Positions 36,483 through 47,500 of a stretch of 64,000 bases of DNA are shown here, one piece after another. The notes beneath the pieces were generated by a model. The model saw only the letters and a program-made list of their open reading frames with translations. It was not told the origin of the DNA and ran no database searches. The position numbers were made by a program, and so were the translations under genes. Source of the stretch: Seison nebaliae (lineage: Eukaryota; Rotifera; Pararotatoria; Seisonacea; Seisonidae); assembly GCA_023231475.1 (NCBI GenBank), contig JALJEE010000145.1, forward strand, positions 62,001 to 126,000, in the 5' to 3' direction. Every line of letters begins with the position of its first letter. Position 1 is the stretch's first letter.

Positions 36483-36719
36483 GAATTCTTATTTTATTTA
36501 AACAAAGAACATTATGTACAATGATTAATAATTGATAATCGGAAGGTCAGTTCTAATTAGAGTATGACGAATTTATGTTACTTTTATTTTAACGTCGACA
36601 ATCGACGTCGAGGGAAACGTCGTTGTGAAAAGAGAAACGAGATGGATCAAATGTCCTTCGTTTAAATTTATGTCAATAATTATTCATCTTTATTTAAGAA
36701 AAAAATATATGAAAAACAT

Positions 36720-37557
36720 TCATAATTCACTTCTCGTACCGTCATTAGAAATACATTGACAAGCCTCAGCTTGCGCGTCCAAATAAGCGGGACATCCTAA
36801 CAACATCGTTCCCTGATGAATCATCTGTGTCAATCCGTAACAATCTGGAAGTGAATGGGAATTGATAAAAGGAATTAGAAATTTGCCGAAAATAGTTTGT
36901 GAGATATATGACGATATTAATTCGATTAGTTGATCCCAAATGCCATCACGACGGAATGGGAACCATTTTAACGCTAATGCACTCACATAAATTGAAGTTT
37001 CACGAACTGAAAAAGAAGAAAAAGAAGTTCAAACAAAATTTTTTAAACTATCCACCAAATTTAAAGCAGATAAAGAATGAGGGAAAAAAGCAGAGATAAA
37101 AATCAGTGACAAAAAAAATTTCACACAATTTCTCTGAACTGAATTTTTTACCTTTAACTTCCTTTCCTATTATTAAACATTTACGATCCATACACTGCTT
37201 GAATAATTTATCACATTGTTTCTTTGTCTTCTCGCAGTCACTGTAACAATAGTCATGTTCATCACAACATTTCTCTATCTCTGAATGTGTTTGAAGCTAG
37301 ATCGTCAACATGAGATGATGTTTGGGACAAATAAGAATAACTTTCATTCCTTTCACTCCACATCCATTAGTATGTGCTACATAATCTGGTTTACTGTATC
37401 GACGTCCTTTTTTAAATGAAAAGTTATTGTGCAACCAAGCAGAAATGGTGAGTAAACCGTTGCAAAACTTGCATACCTTCTTCGTTGAAAATTCACTCAC
37501 TAAAGTTGACCATATGAGAATGGCAAACGAAAAGTGAAATACTTTCACGAACTTCAT
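36720..37557 (-). CDS. PLA2G12A: Group XII secreted phospholipase A2
   Basis: Calcium-dependent phospholipase A2 of the atypical group XII. Signal peptide MKFVKVFHFSFAILIWSTLV. Exon 1 ends after HTNGCGVKGMK. A 45-nt phase-0 intron (about 37295-37339) removes an in-frame TAG. The next exon gives HSEIEKCCDEHDYCYSDC, containing the catalytic His and Asp of CCxxHDxCY, then CEKTKKQCDKLFKQC. A longer intron leads to the last exon with a group-XII C-terminal block (TMLLGCPAYLDAQAEACQC). The Cys pattern, including LGCPAYLDAQ against the vertebrate LGCKPYLDSQ, identifies group XII rather than venom-type groups I/II. The protein ends TRSEL. The vertebrate protein ends KTDL, so an ER-retrieval-like terminus is conserved. 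Confidence 0.88.
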
Positions 37558-38256
37558 TTCCTTTCAATTCGATTAAGTTGATCATTCAAATATGATTGTA
37601 AGATTTCATTAAAGTTCAATTTTTGTTTGTGTCAGTACTCATGATGTGACAATCTATATTAAATTTTCATCGAAGCCATTAATTCATTAAAAATTATCTT
37701 TTTGATCGACATATAAATAAAAATTGAAAGTAATAAAAATCATTATATTATTATTATTATTATTTATTATCAAAATTCCCGTTGGGATAAATTAGAAAAA
37801 ATATTAAACAACTTCCGGTCCTCACCAATGTTGATCAAGTGGTGCAAGTCGATAAGAGTTTCTTGATTAATCGGAGAAGACGTGACGGGATTATATGGAT
37901 TATATATACTATGCTACCGATCAATAATTATTTACCCACATCATTTATTACCAACTTTACATTATTTACAATATTGTTAGTTAATCATATATGCTACCAT
38001 AAACTTACAGTATCATTGATAATTAGATATCAAAAAAAATATATAAGTATAGCCAAAAAATTTAAAAGTTGACTTACAAGTTTTAAGTTCTGAAACATTT
38101 GATGAGGTTTGATTTTGAAAAAGATGAGCTATAAATTTTGTGAAAAGTATTCGAAAGTTATTAGTAATTTAGAAATTGATAATCTTTTAAACAAATAATT
38201 TAATTTCATCTAATTGAAATGAGGGCCTTATTAGTGAAATACATGATCATTTTCTG
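37558..38256. other. Divergent spacer
   Basis: Upstream regions of PLA2G12 (minus) and COQ2 (plus). AT-rich; the 77-codon ORF inside (37839-38072) shows no coding character. No clear promoter motif. Confidence 0.45.
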
Positions 38257-39282
38257 ATGCGTTTTCTTCGGTTGTTAAGAAACTTAAATAAATATGTTCC
38301 TTGTTCCAATAGACAATTTTGTGTCAGTTCTATCCATCTTAATGATGATTTGAATAAGAAGAACAAATTAGAAGTGATCGGAAAGGAATTGCCTATAATT
38401 TGGAGGAATTACAAAGATCTTATTCGATTCGATCGTCCGACAGGAACTTATTTATTATGGTTACCTTCGTCATTTGCTATCGGTTTATGTTCAAATGTAC
38501 AAGAACTTCCCGATCTTTATATGATGTCAATATTTGGAATAGGATCTTTTCTTATGAGAAGCGGAGGTTGTATAATAAATGATATTCATGACAGAAAAAT
38601 CGACGGTAAAGTGGAGAGAACATCAAATCGTCCGATAGCTTCTAATCGGATAAGTGTGAGATTGGCATCAATTTATCTTTTGTCAAATATCATTTTATCT
38701 GGCTCTCTCATTCTCTTCGATTTCAATCTTCTTTCTATTCAATTATGTGTGGCAATTTTGCCTTTCGTTTTTACTTATCCTCTCGCCAAACGATGCACAT
38801 TCCTCCCACAACTCTATCTCGGTCTCACTTACAATTGGAGTTCAGTCGTCGCTTATGGAACTTGTATGAATCATTTAGTTCCATCAGTTATTCTTCCGCT
38901 ATATATCTCCTGCATTTTCTGGACATTATTCTACGATACGGGATATGCATTTCAAGATATCAAAGATGATGAGAAGATCGGGGTAAAATCATTAGCAAGA
39001 TTATTGAAACGATTTCAGAAGGAGAAGGTGATTCTTTCCATTTTTCTCTTATCGTCAATCTCATCATTAGCTGTCATTCCTATGATGAATCCTGATATTT
39101 TCCAATCGAATAAAATTTTTTATATGGGATTAATTTCCTCGACAATTTATGGAATGAATTTATTGAGAAATTTAAATTTATATGATGATCGAAAATCGGG
39201 AGGAGTTTTCTTCGAAAGAAATGTCCGTTTTGGTCTACTCATCTTATCGTCCATAATTCTAGCGAAATATTTAGATTTCTAA
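38257..39282 (+). CDS. COQ2: 4-hydroxybenzoate polyprenyltransferase, mitochondrial
   Basis: Inner mitochondrial membrane UbiA enzyme that attaches the polyprenyl tail to 4-hydroxybenzoate in coenzyme Q synthesis. Single exon, 341 residues. The N-terminus is basic and suits a mitochondrial presequence (MRFLRLLRNLNKYV). The first Asp-rich motif is GCIINDIHDRKIDGKVERT (NDxxDxxxD) and the second is YDTGYAFQDIKDDEKIGVKS; both are the prenyl-diphosphate/Mg sites of the family. At least seven hydrophobic spans are visible. The block RPTGTYLLWLPSSFAI is also typical. Lack of introns is unusual beside its neighbours. TIMM22 starts 88 bp downstream on the same strand; AATAAA occurs at about 39294-39299. 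Confidence 0.95.
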   Translation: MRFLRLLRNLNKYVPCSNRQFCVSSIHLNDDLNKKNKLEVIGKELPIIWRNYKDLIRFDRPTGTYLLWLPSSFAIGLCSNVQELPDLYMMSIFGIGSFLMRSGGCIINDIHDRKIDGKVERTSNRPIASNRISVRLASIYLLSNIILSGSLILFDFNLLSIQLCVAILPFVFTYPLAKRCTFLPQLYLGLTYNWSSVVAYGTCMNHLVPSVILPLYISCIFWTLFYDTGYAFQDIKDDEKIGVKSLARLLKRFQKEKVILSIFLLSSISSLAVIPMMNPDIFQSNKIFYMGLISSTIYGMNLLRNLNLYDDRKSGGVFFERNVRFGLLILSSIILAKYLDF

Positions 39283-39370
39283 TAATTATTTGTAATAAAT
39301 TTCTTTTTATTTTCCTAATAGAATTTTACTCATTAATCAATTCTCAATTAAGGGAAATGAAAGAGAAGAA

Positions 39371-39934
39371 ATGTCAGATAATACAGAAATGAATATTAAT
39401 GGAGAAAATAATGATCTATTAGTTAGCGACATTCTACAACGACTCATTGGACAGAATCATAAGAGACAAATGTTCGTCAACCCTCAATGTGGAGCGTTCC
39501 ATCAAGCACCTCCACCGGAACAAGCAAGAATACAAAAGTTAATGGACAGTTGTTCCGCCAAGATGGTCATTAGTGGAGTTGGGGGAGTTGGCCTTGGTGC
39601 CATCTTTGGTATCTTTACAGCAAGTATTGATCCAATGTCAACCATCACTCCTGCTGGACAAATAAAGCCACCTACGACCAAACAAGTATTCTTCGAAATG
39701 AAGAATCGGTCGATCTCGTACGCAAAGAACTTCGCCGTTCTCGGCATCATTTTCTCCGGAATTGAATGTAACATCGAGAGTTATCGAGGTAAACAAGATA
39801 TCTGGAACGGAACGTATGCCGGTGCAGCGACCGGAGGTATTTTAGGATTTCGAGCAGGTGTTAAAGCTGGCATTTATGGAACTATCGGATTTGCCGGTTT
39901 CTCTTATTTAATCGAATTATTTTTAAATCATTAA
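39371..39934 (+). CDS. TIMM22: Mitochondrial import inner membrane translocase subunit Tim22
   Basis: Channel of the TIM22 complex that inserts carrier proteins into the inner mitochondrial membrane. Single exon, 187 residues. Family blocks are clear: MDSCSAKMVISGVGGVGLGA, FGIFTASID, RSISYAKNFAVLGIIFSGIE, then ESYRGKQDIWNGTYAGAATG and GILGFRAGVKAGIYG. Four hydrophobic segments match the known topology. The two Cys positions, in the first span block (SCSAK) and in the third span (GIECNIESYRG), correspond to the disulfide-forming pair in the family. A splice-acceptor-like tract ends about 50 nt upstream of the ATG. Confidence 0.95.
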   Translation: MSDNTEMNINGENNDLLVSDILQRLIGQNHKRQMFVNPQCGAFHQAPPPEQARIQKLMDSCSAKMVISGVGGVGLGAIFGIFTASIDPMSTITPAGQIKPPTTKQVFFEMKNRSISYAKNFAVLGIIFSGIECNIESYRGKQDIWNGTYAGAATGGILGFRAGVKAGIYGTIGFAGFSYLIELFLNH

Positions 39935-40841
39935 TTATTTCAAAAAAAAGACATAAAAATAATGTAAAGATTTTTTTTACCAAACATTCTTTAAATCATC
40001 AAATATTGTTATGATAAGAAATGATTGATCATTGAGGGAATTTATCGAGGAAGTTCAATAATTTTTATGGGAGAATAATAAGAAAATTTGTAGGAGGAAT
40101 AAATCTTTTGCTTAATATCATGGACTGGAACTAATGGTGTTTTCTTCTCTTATTCTGTTGAATAATAATTGTTTAATAGAATCGTTTGTATATGCAGTTT
40201 GTTTTTGTTGATGGACATCGGGTATCGAATATGTTCATGGAAGAATATTGAAGACATATGGCGGCGTATCACGTTCTCTTTTATCACTTACATCATTTCA
40301 ACACTTCATTCCTGTTGCCTAACTAAGTCTACTGTTTAATTGAAAACAATTAGAAAGAAATATTTATATATATGTATATATATTGGCTGGAGGACAGATG
40401 TGCTAACATGATTGTGTAATGTTTGATAAAAGTTGGAGGAATAAGGTATTAGGTATTATCTAAAATCTGTTAAGAAAAGAAACAGGAAAAGTATTCACAG
40501 AATAATGGTGAATGGAGCAATTCGTATTGAACTTTCATAAAATTTATTGTATTCCGTTTTATGTATCTGTTATCAAGATGATAGAATAAGAGGAGATAAC
40601 TAGTTGTTGAGTTGTAAAATACGTTCGTTGCATTATCACGAGAATGTCGAACATTTAGTTATAATTGTACGTTATCGTGTGAAGATGTTCATTTCGTGAA
40701 TTAAAAGTCAATATCTCTACAACTAGCTTGTTTACTTTCAATCTCCTTAACATTATCTCTCATCTTTCTACATATTCCGTTTAATATAATTTCTCCAAAA
40801 AAGAAATTAGGCAAAAGAATAACAAACTAGTTGGTGAAAAC
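39935..40841. other. Gene-free spacer
   Basis: AT-rich DNA between TIMM22 and the first aquaporin. No feature seen apart from a short TA-rich tract near 40366-40382. Confidence 0.5.
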
Positions 40842-40924
40842 TCATTTAATTCAATTCAGATTTATTTATTTAAATTTCTATTGAACCTTATTTCTCATAA
40901 ATATTACGTTGAATTATACTTCAA
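40842..40924 (+). repeat. Duplicated 5' block, copy 1 (upstream of aquaporin 1)
   Basis: These 83 bp align without gaps to 42361-42443, with about 8 mismatches counted by eye, and both end at an aquaporin ATG. The block contains ttcaattcag, which could be a 5' UTR splice acceptor, and the AT-rich stretch tttatttatttaaattt. It was probably carried along with the gene duplication. Confidence 0.8.
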
Positions 40925-42000
40925 ATGGCTTCCGCTGCAAATAAAATTCTACTGAGAGATGATAAATTCGACGGGAATTTCATTGTTGAAGCACTCTCTG
41001 AACTGGTTGGAACTTCAATTCTGGCATGTGTGGCTACTTTTGGAAATCACTTAGGTGTCGCTGGGCCAATTGTTGTCGGATTAACATTATTGGTTCTAGT
41101 AACTGTGTTCGGTGGCCTTGGTGGGGCTCATGTCAATCCAGCTGTTAGTATAGCAGCCTTGGTAGCTCAACGTATCAGCGTAGTTCGTTGTGGTATATAT
41201 ATCCTGATGCAAATTGTTGGTTCGTTCATTGGTGGTGGGTTAGCGCGTGGCTTGAATTCGGCCGGTCCATTTCCACCGGGTGTTGTTAATACAAAAGGAC
41301 AAGCGTTTGCAGGTGAAATGATTGGAACATTTATCTTAGTTATGACCGTTTTGATGGTAACTCATGAGCGTTTTGGTAATAAATATGGTGGAACTGCACC
41401 TATCCTGATAGGTATGAGTTTAGCCGTAGGCGCATCGGTGGCGGTTATTTGAAATTTCTTGTCAACTTAATTTAATTCTTCTTCTTTACTCTATCATATC
41501 TCAGGCTTCAGTTAGTGGCGGTTGTTTAAATTTTGCAGTTTATTTAGGACCGACAATTGTTGCTCGTAATGATTTCTCAAACTTCTGGGTTCCCTTCTTA
41601 TTTCTTCAATTATTTCTTCAATTATTTCAAATAATTTTCTTATAATAGATCTATTTGGTTGCTCCAATTGCCGGCGGTTGTTTAGCAGCAGTTTTATCCT
41701 ACCTATGGAACATTCATAAGAAGGATGACGCCTCAATCATAACAGCTGATCAAACGTAATTACATTAATAATTCAACGATTATCTATTTATTTATTTTAA
41801 TTTGTTGCTTAAAATCCCTTTGGGGTTATTCACAAATATAATTGGCCAACAAATTATAAGAATTATCTTTATATAGGGTCAATGATTTAGGAGAAATTAA
41901 CGCGCAATCAGGTATGAAATTGAACGAAATTATTGAGACTACTACACCACCACCACCACCACCACCAAAATCATCATTTCCCGAAGTAGACATTTTATAG
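40925..42000 (+). CDS. Aquaporin-family channel, copy 1
   Basis: Major intrinsic protein with six membrane spans. Exon 1 (40925-41443) has the first pore motif GGAHVNPAVSIAA. An intron then removes an in-frame TGA. Exon 2 begins ASVSGGCLNFAVYLGPTIVA, exon 3 IYLVAPIAGGCLAAVLSYLW, and a fourth exon adds a tail with a run of Pro and the end FPEVDIL. In loop E the usual NPAR is replaced by NFAV. The invariant Pro and the pore-lining Arg are therefore missing, so normal water/glycerol selectivity is doubtful. The loop B motif is intact and the exon order matches copy 2. AATAAA lies at 42086-42091. The family call is firm; the substrate is unknown. Confidence 0.9.
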
Positions 42001-42360
42001 TTATGAAAAAATCAAACTAGATCACTTTCCTTTTTATTTTACTAAACGATTTACAATTCGATTGTAAGACGATAACTAACTATTGAATAAAAACTTTTCT
42101 TTTAATAGAAGAATTATAGTAAAATGTTGAATATAAATACTGATAGAAATGATTTTATTGTAAGTTCAACCTTATCTAACGAATATATTAAAAGATTATT
42201 TCCCGAAAGTAGTATTTGAGAGAAGTATCTCATCCAAGGATTCAAGAACGTTATGACAAGATATATTATGACGTTATATTCAAGAAAAGTTTAACAATTA
42301 TCTGGATTCTGCTCTAAAGCGTAAATTAATTAGTAGTAGATTAAACTGATTCATAAAAAT

Positions 42361-42443
42361 TCATTTTATTCAATTCAGATTTATTTATTTAAATTTCTAT
42401 TGAGTCTTATTTTTCATAAATATTACGTAGAATTATATTCGAA
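42361..42443 (+). repeat. Duplicated 5' block, copy 2 (upstream of aquaporin 2)
   Basis: Gap-free counterpart of 40842-40924, ending at the ATG of the second aquaporin. Confidence 0.8.
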
Positions 42444-43268
42444 ATGGCAAGTGCTATTCATAGAATTCTTTTAGGAGATGTTAAATGTGATTTGAATTTC
42501 TTTGTTGAGGCATTCTCTGAAATGATCGGTACTTCAATATTGACATGTGTGGCCACTCATGGCAATCACTTAGGTGCCGCTGGCCCAATTATTGTTGGAC
42601 TAGCATTATTGGTTATTGTATCTATATTTGGTGGTATTGGTGGTGCTCATGTCAATCCAGCAGTTAGTTTAGCAGCCTTCGTAGCTCAACGGGTCAGTCT
42701 ATTGCGCTGCAGCATCTATATTGTAATGCAAATTGCCGGTTCTTTTATTGGTGGCGGTTTAGCCCTTTCACTAAACTCAGCTGGACCTTTTCCGCCCATT
42801 GTTGCCAGTTCAAAAACAACTGCATTCGTAGGTGAATTTATTGGAACATTTATCTTAGTTTTGACCGTTTTAATGGTAACGCATGAACGTTTTGGCAGTA
42901 AATATGGTGGTACTGCCCCTATTCTAATTGGTATCAGTTTAGCTGTAGGAGCATCCCTCGCGGTTTTTCGAAATTTTATCTTAATTCTCTGTCTAATCTT
43001 TTCACATTATCATATCTCAGGGTTCAGTTAGTGGTGGTTGTTTAAATTTTGCGGTTTATATTGGACCGACAATTATAGCTCGTAAAGACTTTACATCTCT
43101 TTGGGTTTTCTTCTAATTTCTTCAATTATTTTCAAATTTTTTTTTTCCTTTTAATAGATCTACTTGGTTGCTCCAATTTCTGGTGGTTGTTTTGCAGCAG
43201 CCTTATCCTATGCGTGGAACATACATAAAAAAGACAATTCATCCATCGCAACATTTGATAATACGTAA
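42444..43268 (+). CDS. Aquaporin-family channel, copy 2
   Basis: Tandem duplicate of the preceding gene with the same exon pattern. Exon 1 holds GGAHVNPAVSLAA, exon 2 SVSGGCLNFAVYIGPTIIAR and exon 3 IYLVAPISGGCFAAALSYAW. Loop E is again NFAV instead of NPAR, so the change predates the duplication. The reading frame is intact and most differences are conservative, so the copy is probably functional. Where copy 1 splices to a Pro-rich tail exon, this copy reads DNT and stops at 43266-43268. I found no matching tail exon downstream, although the same gtaat donor sequence remains. AATAAA lies at 43397-43402. Confidence 0.88.
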
Positions 43269-44520
43269 TCATATCAACAATTTAAGCTATATTTACCTTT
43301 TTTATTACTGGTTTAAAGTGAAATGATAAAGTACTCTGAGGTCAATTCAGTTCTTCTCATCTGCTATTCTACTATTCTTTATTGTTGCTTTTTATGAATA
43401 AACTATATCTTCTTTTATCATCTCATTATTACCACTCTCCCCTCACTATTACTTAGACACTCTCCGAAGTCACCGCAGTTTTATCTGCTTTTGTTTATCT
43501 CGAGGGAACTTTATCTATATTTGTTATTACGTATATTTCAAGAAATGCTTTGGAGGAAAACCTAAAAAATGCACATTATAATTTCATCGATAAAATCATT
43601 CATATTGATCCAAACTTCCTGAAATTTTTCAAGTAGGTTAACATTTAATAAGTTATTCGTCTTACATATTTCCTTCAAAAATATATGCACTTAAAGATGC
43701 TCAAAGACAAGCTCAAAGCTCAATATAACTTCACTAATTTTGAAAATTTGAACACTGAATTGTTCAAACGTGGTGATTTCAATAAACCAAACCACGACTT
43801 AAAATAATTTACGGTTGATAGGGAAAAGTAAAAATACCACTTTTAAAAAATGCTCGATAATTATTTCACTTTTTGTTGAAAAATTTTTGTTCACTAATAC
43901 AGTTGAATTCTATGAATCTACTCTAATACTGTTTTTCTATTAATTTCATTTCACCAGCAACCTAAGAAAGTAATCACTAATCAGCTGTAAAATGAGTTCT
44001 CTTCTTTTCTTTTTAGTTTTCCTCAAGATGATTTTATTTTGAAACAAAATAAAAATATACGTAAACTGATGGATCATCTATCAACACAATATAGTCATAT
44101 ATGACTATATTTATTCTGATATCATATCTGATATATATATTTTATAGTCATATAGTTATATACTATTGATATATATATACTACATATATAGTATAATCTA
44201 TTGGTCATAAATTAAGATATCTTCGAATTAAGGTAACACAATTTACAAAATAACTAGAGAAACTTTATTTTCAACTTGACATTGAATATAAATAATAATA
44301 TCATGATGAAGAAAGAAATGATTGTGTATTGATATAATTTATAAAATAAAATTTGCTTTAGCATAACTGTATATAAAAATTAGCATAAGATAAATTAAAG
44401 AAAATAAATTTAAAGTTCGAACTCATTTCAATTAATTCTTTTCGCGTTCATCATCCTCATTATATATATCCAATATCTCCATTATTGACATATATTAATT
44501 TCTCCTTCAATATTGGAAGA
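43269..44520. other. Gene-free spacer with AT palindromes
   Basis: Contains the 3' flanks of aquaporin 2 and of the 5-phosphatase gene. The stretch 44088-44190 is dominated by inverted TA-rich motifs (separate entry). No coding exon was supported. Confidence 0.5.
44088..44111. repeat. 24-bp perfect palindrome in a TA-rich cluster
   Basis: The sequence equals its own reverse complement over 24 bases, centred between 44099 and 44100, with the core tagtcatatatgacta. The related piece tatagtcatatag recurs near 44151, and TA runs follow to about 44190. It could form a cruciform or be a chance product of TA-rich DNA. Confidence 0.8.
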
Positions 44521-47500
44521 TCAGTATTGACAACTGTCAGATAAATGTAATGTATAATCGAATGTTAATAAAAGATGATGAACAGCTTTTGTCACATTCT
44601 CTATATCGAGATCACTCTCCAAAATCTTCCAAGATCGATTGCGAAATAAATGAGGAGCATGATACTCTTTATCACAATGTGCAAATAACGAATAAGATAA
44701 CAATCGAGTAATGATGATAAATAATTTAGGATCATCAACCATCAACTCTTCGTAAGCGATGTTTAAATATTGACGACATAATGTGAAGAAAATACTCGTT
44801 TCTTTCTCAGTTGATTTGTGTATAAGTTTGATGAAATTGTGAGATATTTCATTCCGATTCATATGTGAAAGTGAATCAGAATTGAAGGAACTGATTAAAT
44901 AACTTTCACGTCTCGATTCTACCGATGAGAAATTTTGATAATTGAAATTCCCGAAAGATTCCAACAATTTCAAACATAAACTAATTTTTATTTCATTTTC
45001 ATTTTGGGCAATTGGTGACATTGTTGTTACTGTTCCCGTCGTTGTTAATGGTAATGGTTGTTGTAGTTGTTGTTGTTGTATTGATGGTGAATGATCAATG
45101 GAATGAGAAATTGAACCATTCCGATTATTCCAAATTTGATGAATTGACATTTTTAAAAATTGCCAATAAGTCGATTGTCTCGTTTCCTTCATAAATTTAT
45201 CATATTCGTCTTTCGAACAACTTTTACTCGACATCGTTACCAACCACAACATAATAAAAATGAATAAAGTTTGCATCGGATAATTTAATTGACAATCCTC
45301 CTCGTCATCCAAATAGATTTGTTTCATTATTTTATTCATTATTGATTTCGTATAATAATCTTCGACCGCTGCCAATTTCCATATCTTTTTGTCTAACAAT
45401 TTATTCAAAAGTTTCATGATGATATTCTTTTGTAACCAGTTTGTATGAATCTTTTTCAATCGATTATTCTCGATCGAATTCACATCCATCTCAATATATT
45501 TGACAAATTCATCTTTCCCCAAATCTTGATAATAATAATATTCCAATACTAACAATTCGGGAAGGGACAAAGTGAGAAATGTTCGTTTTAAACTTCCATC
45601 CAACGTCACAAATTCGTCGCCTTCTAATCCGAAATTTATCAAGAAATTTACCGACAATTTAGGAAGATATTCCAAATTTTTATCCGTTTCCATTCCTTTC
45701 TTTTTCTGATATTGGAAATTATTCAGAATTGACATTAAATTAACATGAGGATAAAAAAGAAATATTTGTTTTTGATGACTCTTCAATAATCCACTGGAAC
45801 TTATATAACTCTGTTTTTCGATTAAGAGAATTGATAAAATTTGTTCATTTTCATAAATTTCTTCATCGTTTTCTAATTTTTGTTTCTTCTTCAATTTACC
45901 ACATTTCACCAGAAAGAACGATGTTTCATCAATTATATGCACACGAATTTGATGATGAATTAAGAAACTGCGAGATTTTTCCAATAATTTCTTCTCATAA
46001 ATTAGAATGAGGAAATTGAGAAATGATTGTTTTGAGCGACCGTTCTCAATATTCGGACGACCAAACAACGTTGTAATGAGATAAGATGAAACACATTTCA
46101 ATCCATTTAACATTTCCCAATGATTGTTTGTTGGGGGAACAATGATGGAGAGATGATCACTAAAATTTCTCATATTACCCAAACCGATGAAAGTTTCATC
46201 TTTTAATTTATCGAATAAATGTTGATCATATTGATAAATTTCAAATGGGAAGAGAGCGAACGTCAAATCTTTCTTTCCAATATCTCCATTATTGACAATA
46301 TCCAAAATTATTAATTGTTCATCGAATGAAGGATCATGGAATAGTTTCAATCCATTAACCTGAATATCACGATCTTTGATGAGAAGAGGAAAATTCTTTT
46401 CGATATTCTTCATACATTTTTTCAGTTTTTTCTCATTCTCTAAACTTTCTTCAAATTCTGTCCAGATTCCATTGTTGGCCGCATAGAAAGTAGAGACTTG
46501 TTTCACTACTTGACGATTTTTCATCGATTCGAACGACTGTGAAACCGACCACAAATCCTTCCCCATACCGAGATCGATCGTTTTAACAATTTTCAAATTG
46601 TTGTTACTTCGTTGACGTTTAGATGATGGTGTGGAATTGGATGAATAACTCCGTCTACGAAATGTTAAGTTGAAAATTGCGAAAACCGGTTTGTGATCGG
46701 AAATTATGATTTCTTGAATGGACGAATATTTGAGAACGGATATACGGAATTTTCTATTAAACCGATGTGACGTTTTGTAGAGAATTCGATCAGTCCAAGC
46801 AGGTATCCTCTGTTTTTCACTCGTGTCAAATTTACAGACTGTCGATTTGTTGTAACGATAAGTGGGAAGGAAAATTTTCATATCATCCATCTCTTTCAAT
46901 TGATTATTAACTAATTTATCCAAATGTTTATTCGTTTTCCTCAATTTCTTCCTTATATAATTTTCATCATAATTAGTTAAATTTATTAATGGGAATTCTT
47001 CACGAAAACCACTTAACAATTTCCTTTCACGACGTTCGATATTCAATTGATCATATGATTGGAATAAGAAAGCAATTGATAATTGTAATTGGATAGAACA
47101 ATTATTCATCAAATAAGATTTTTCTAATAAATTAATAATTGATTTCCTTTCCAATAATCGATGAGGTTCCAATCGATAATTGAGATCACCAAAGAAAAAT
47201 ATCAAATCGAAATCAGTTAATGTTAAAGTTCTTATAAGATTATGATCTGATGATTCGATTGGGAATTTCGTTTGTTGCAGAATATTTTTCGCGTCTTCAT
47301 TACGTCGACTCACCATTTCTACATGTGCCGCCATATGAGTATTAATGAAACAATATTTCAAATTATCGATTTCTAACGAAATTGCTATCGAACCTTTATT
47401 ACCCAATTGATTCATAATTCCTGTTCTTACTTGTGAGATATATGATGATTGTACATCGATACATGACTTCCATTCCTCTGTGATTGTTTCGTATTTATAT

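Noticed and set aside
37295-37339. Apparent in-frame stop (TAG) in the phospholipase A2 gene, suggesting a pseudogene
   Set aside because: A 45-nt GT..AG intron of phase 0 removes it and joins NGCGVKGMK to the CCDEHDYCY exon, as expected for the family.
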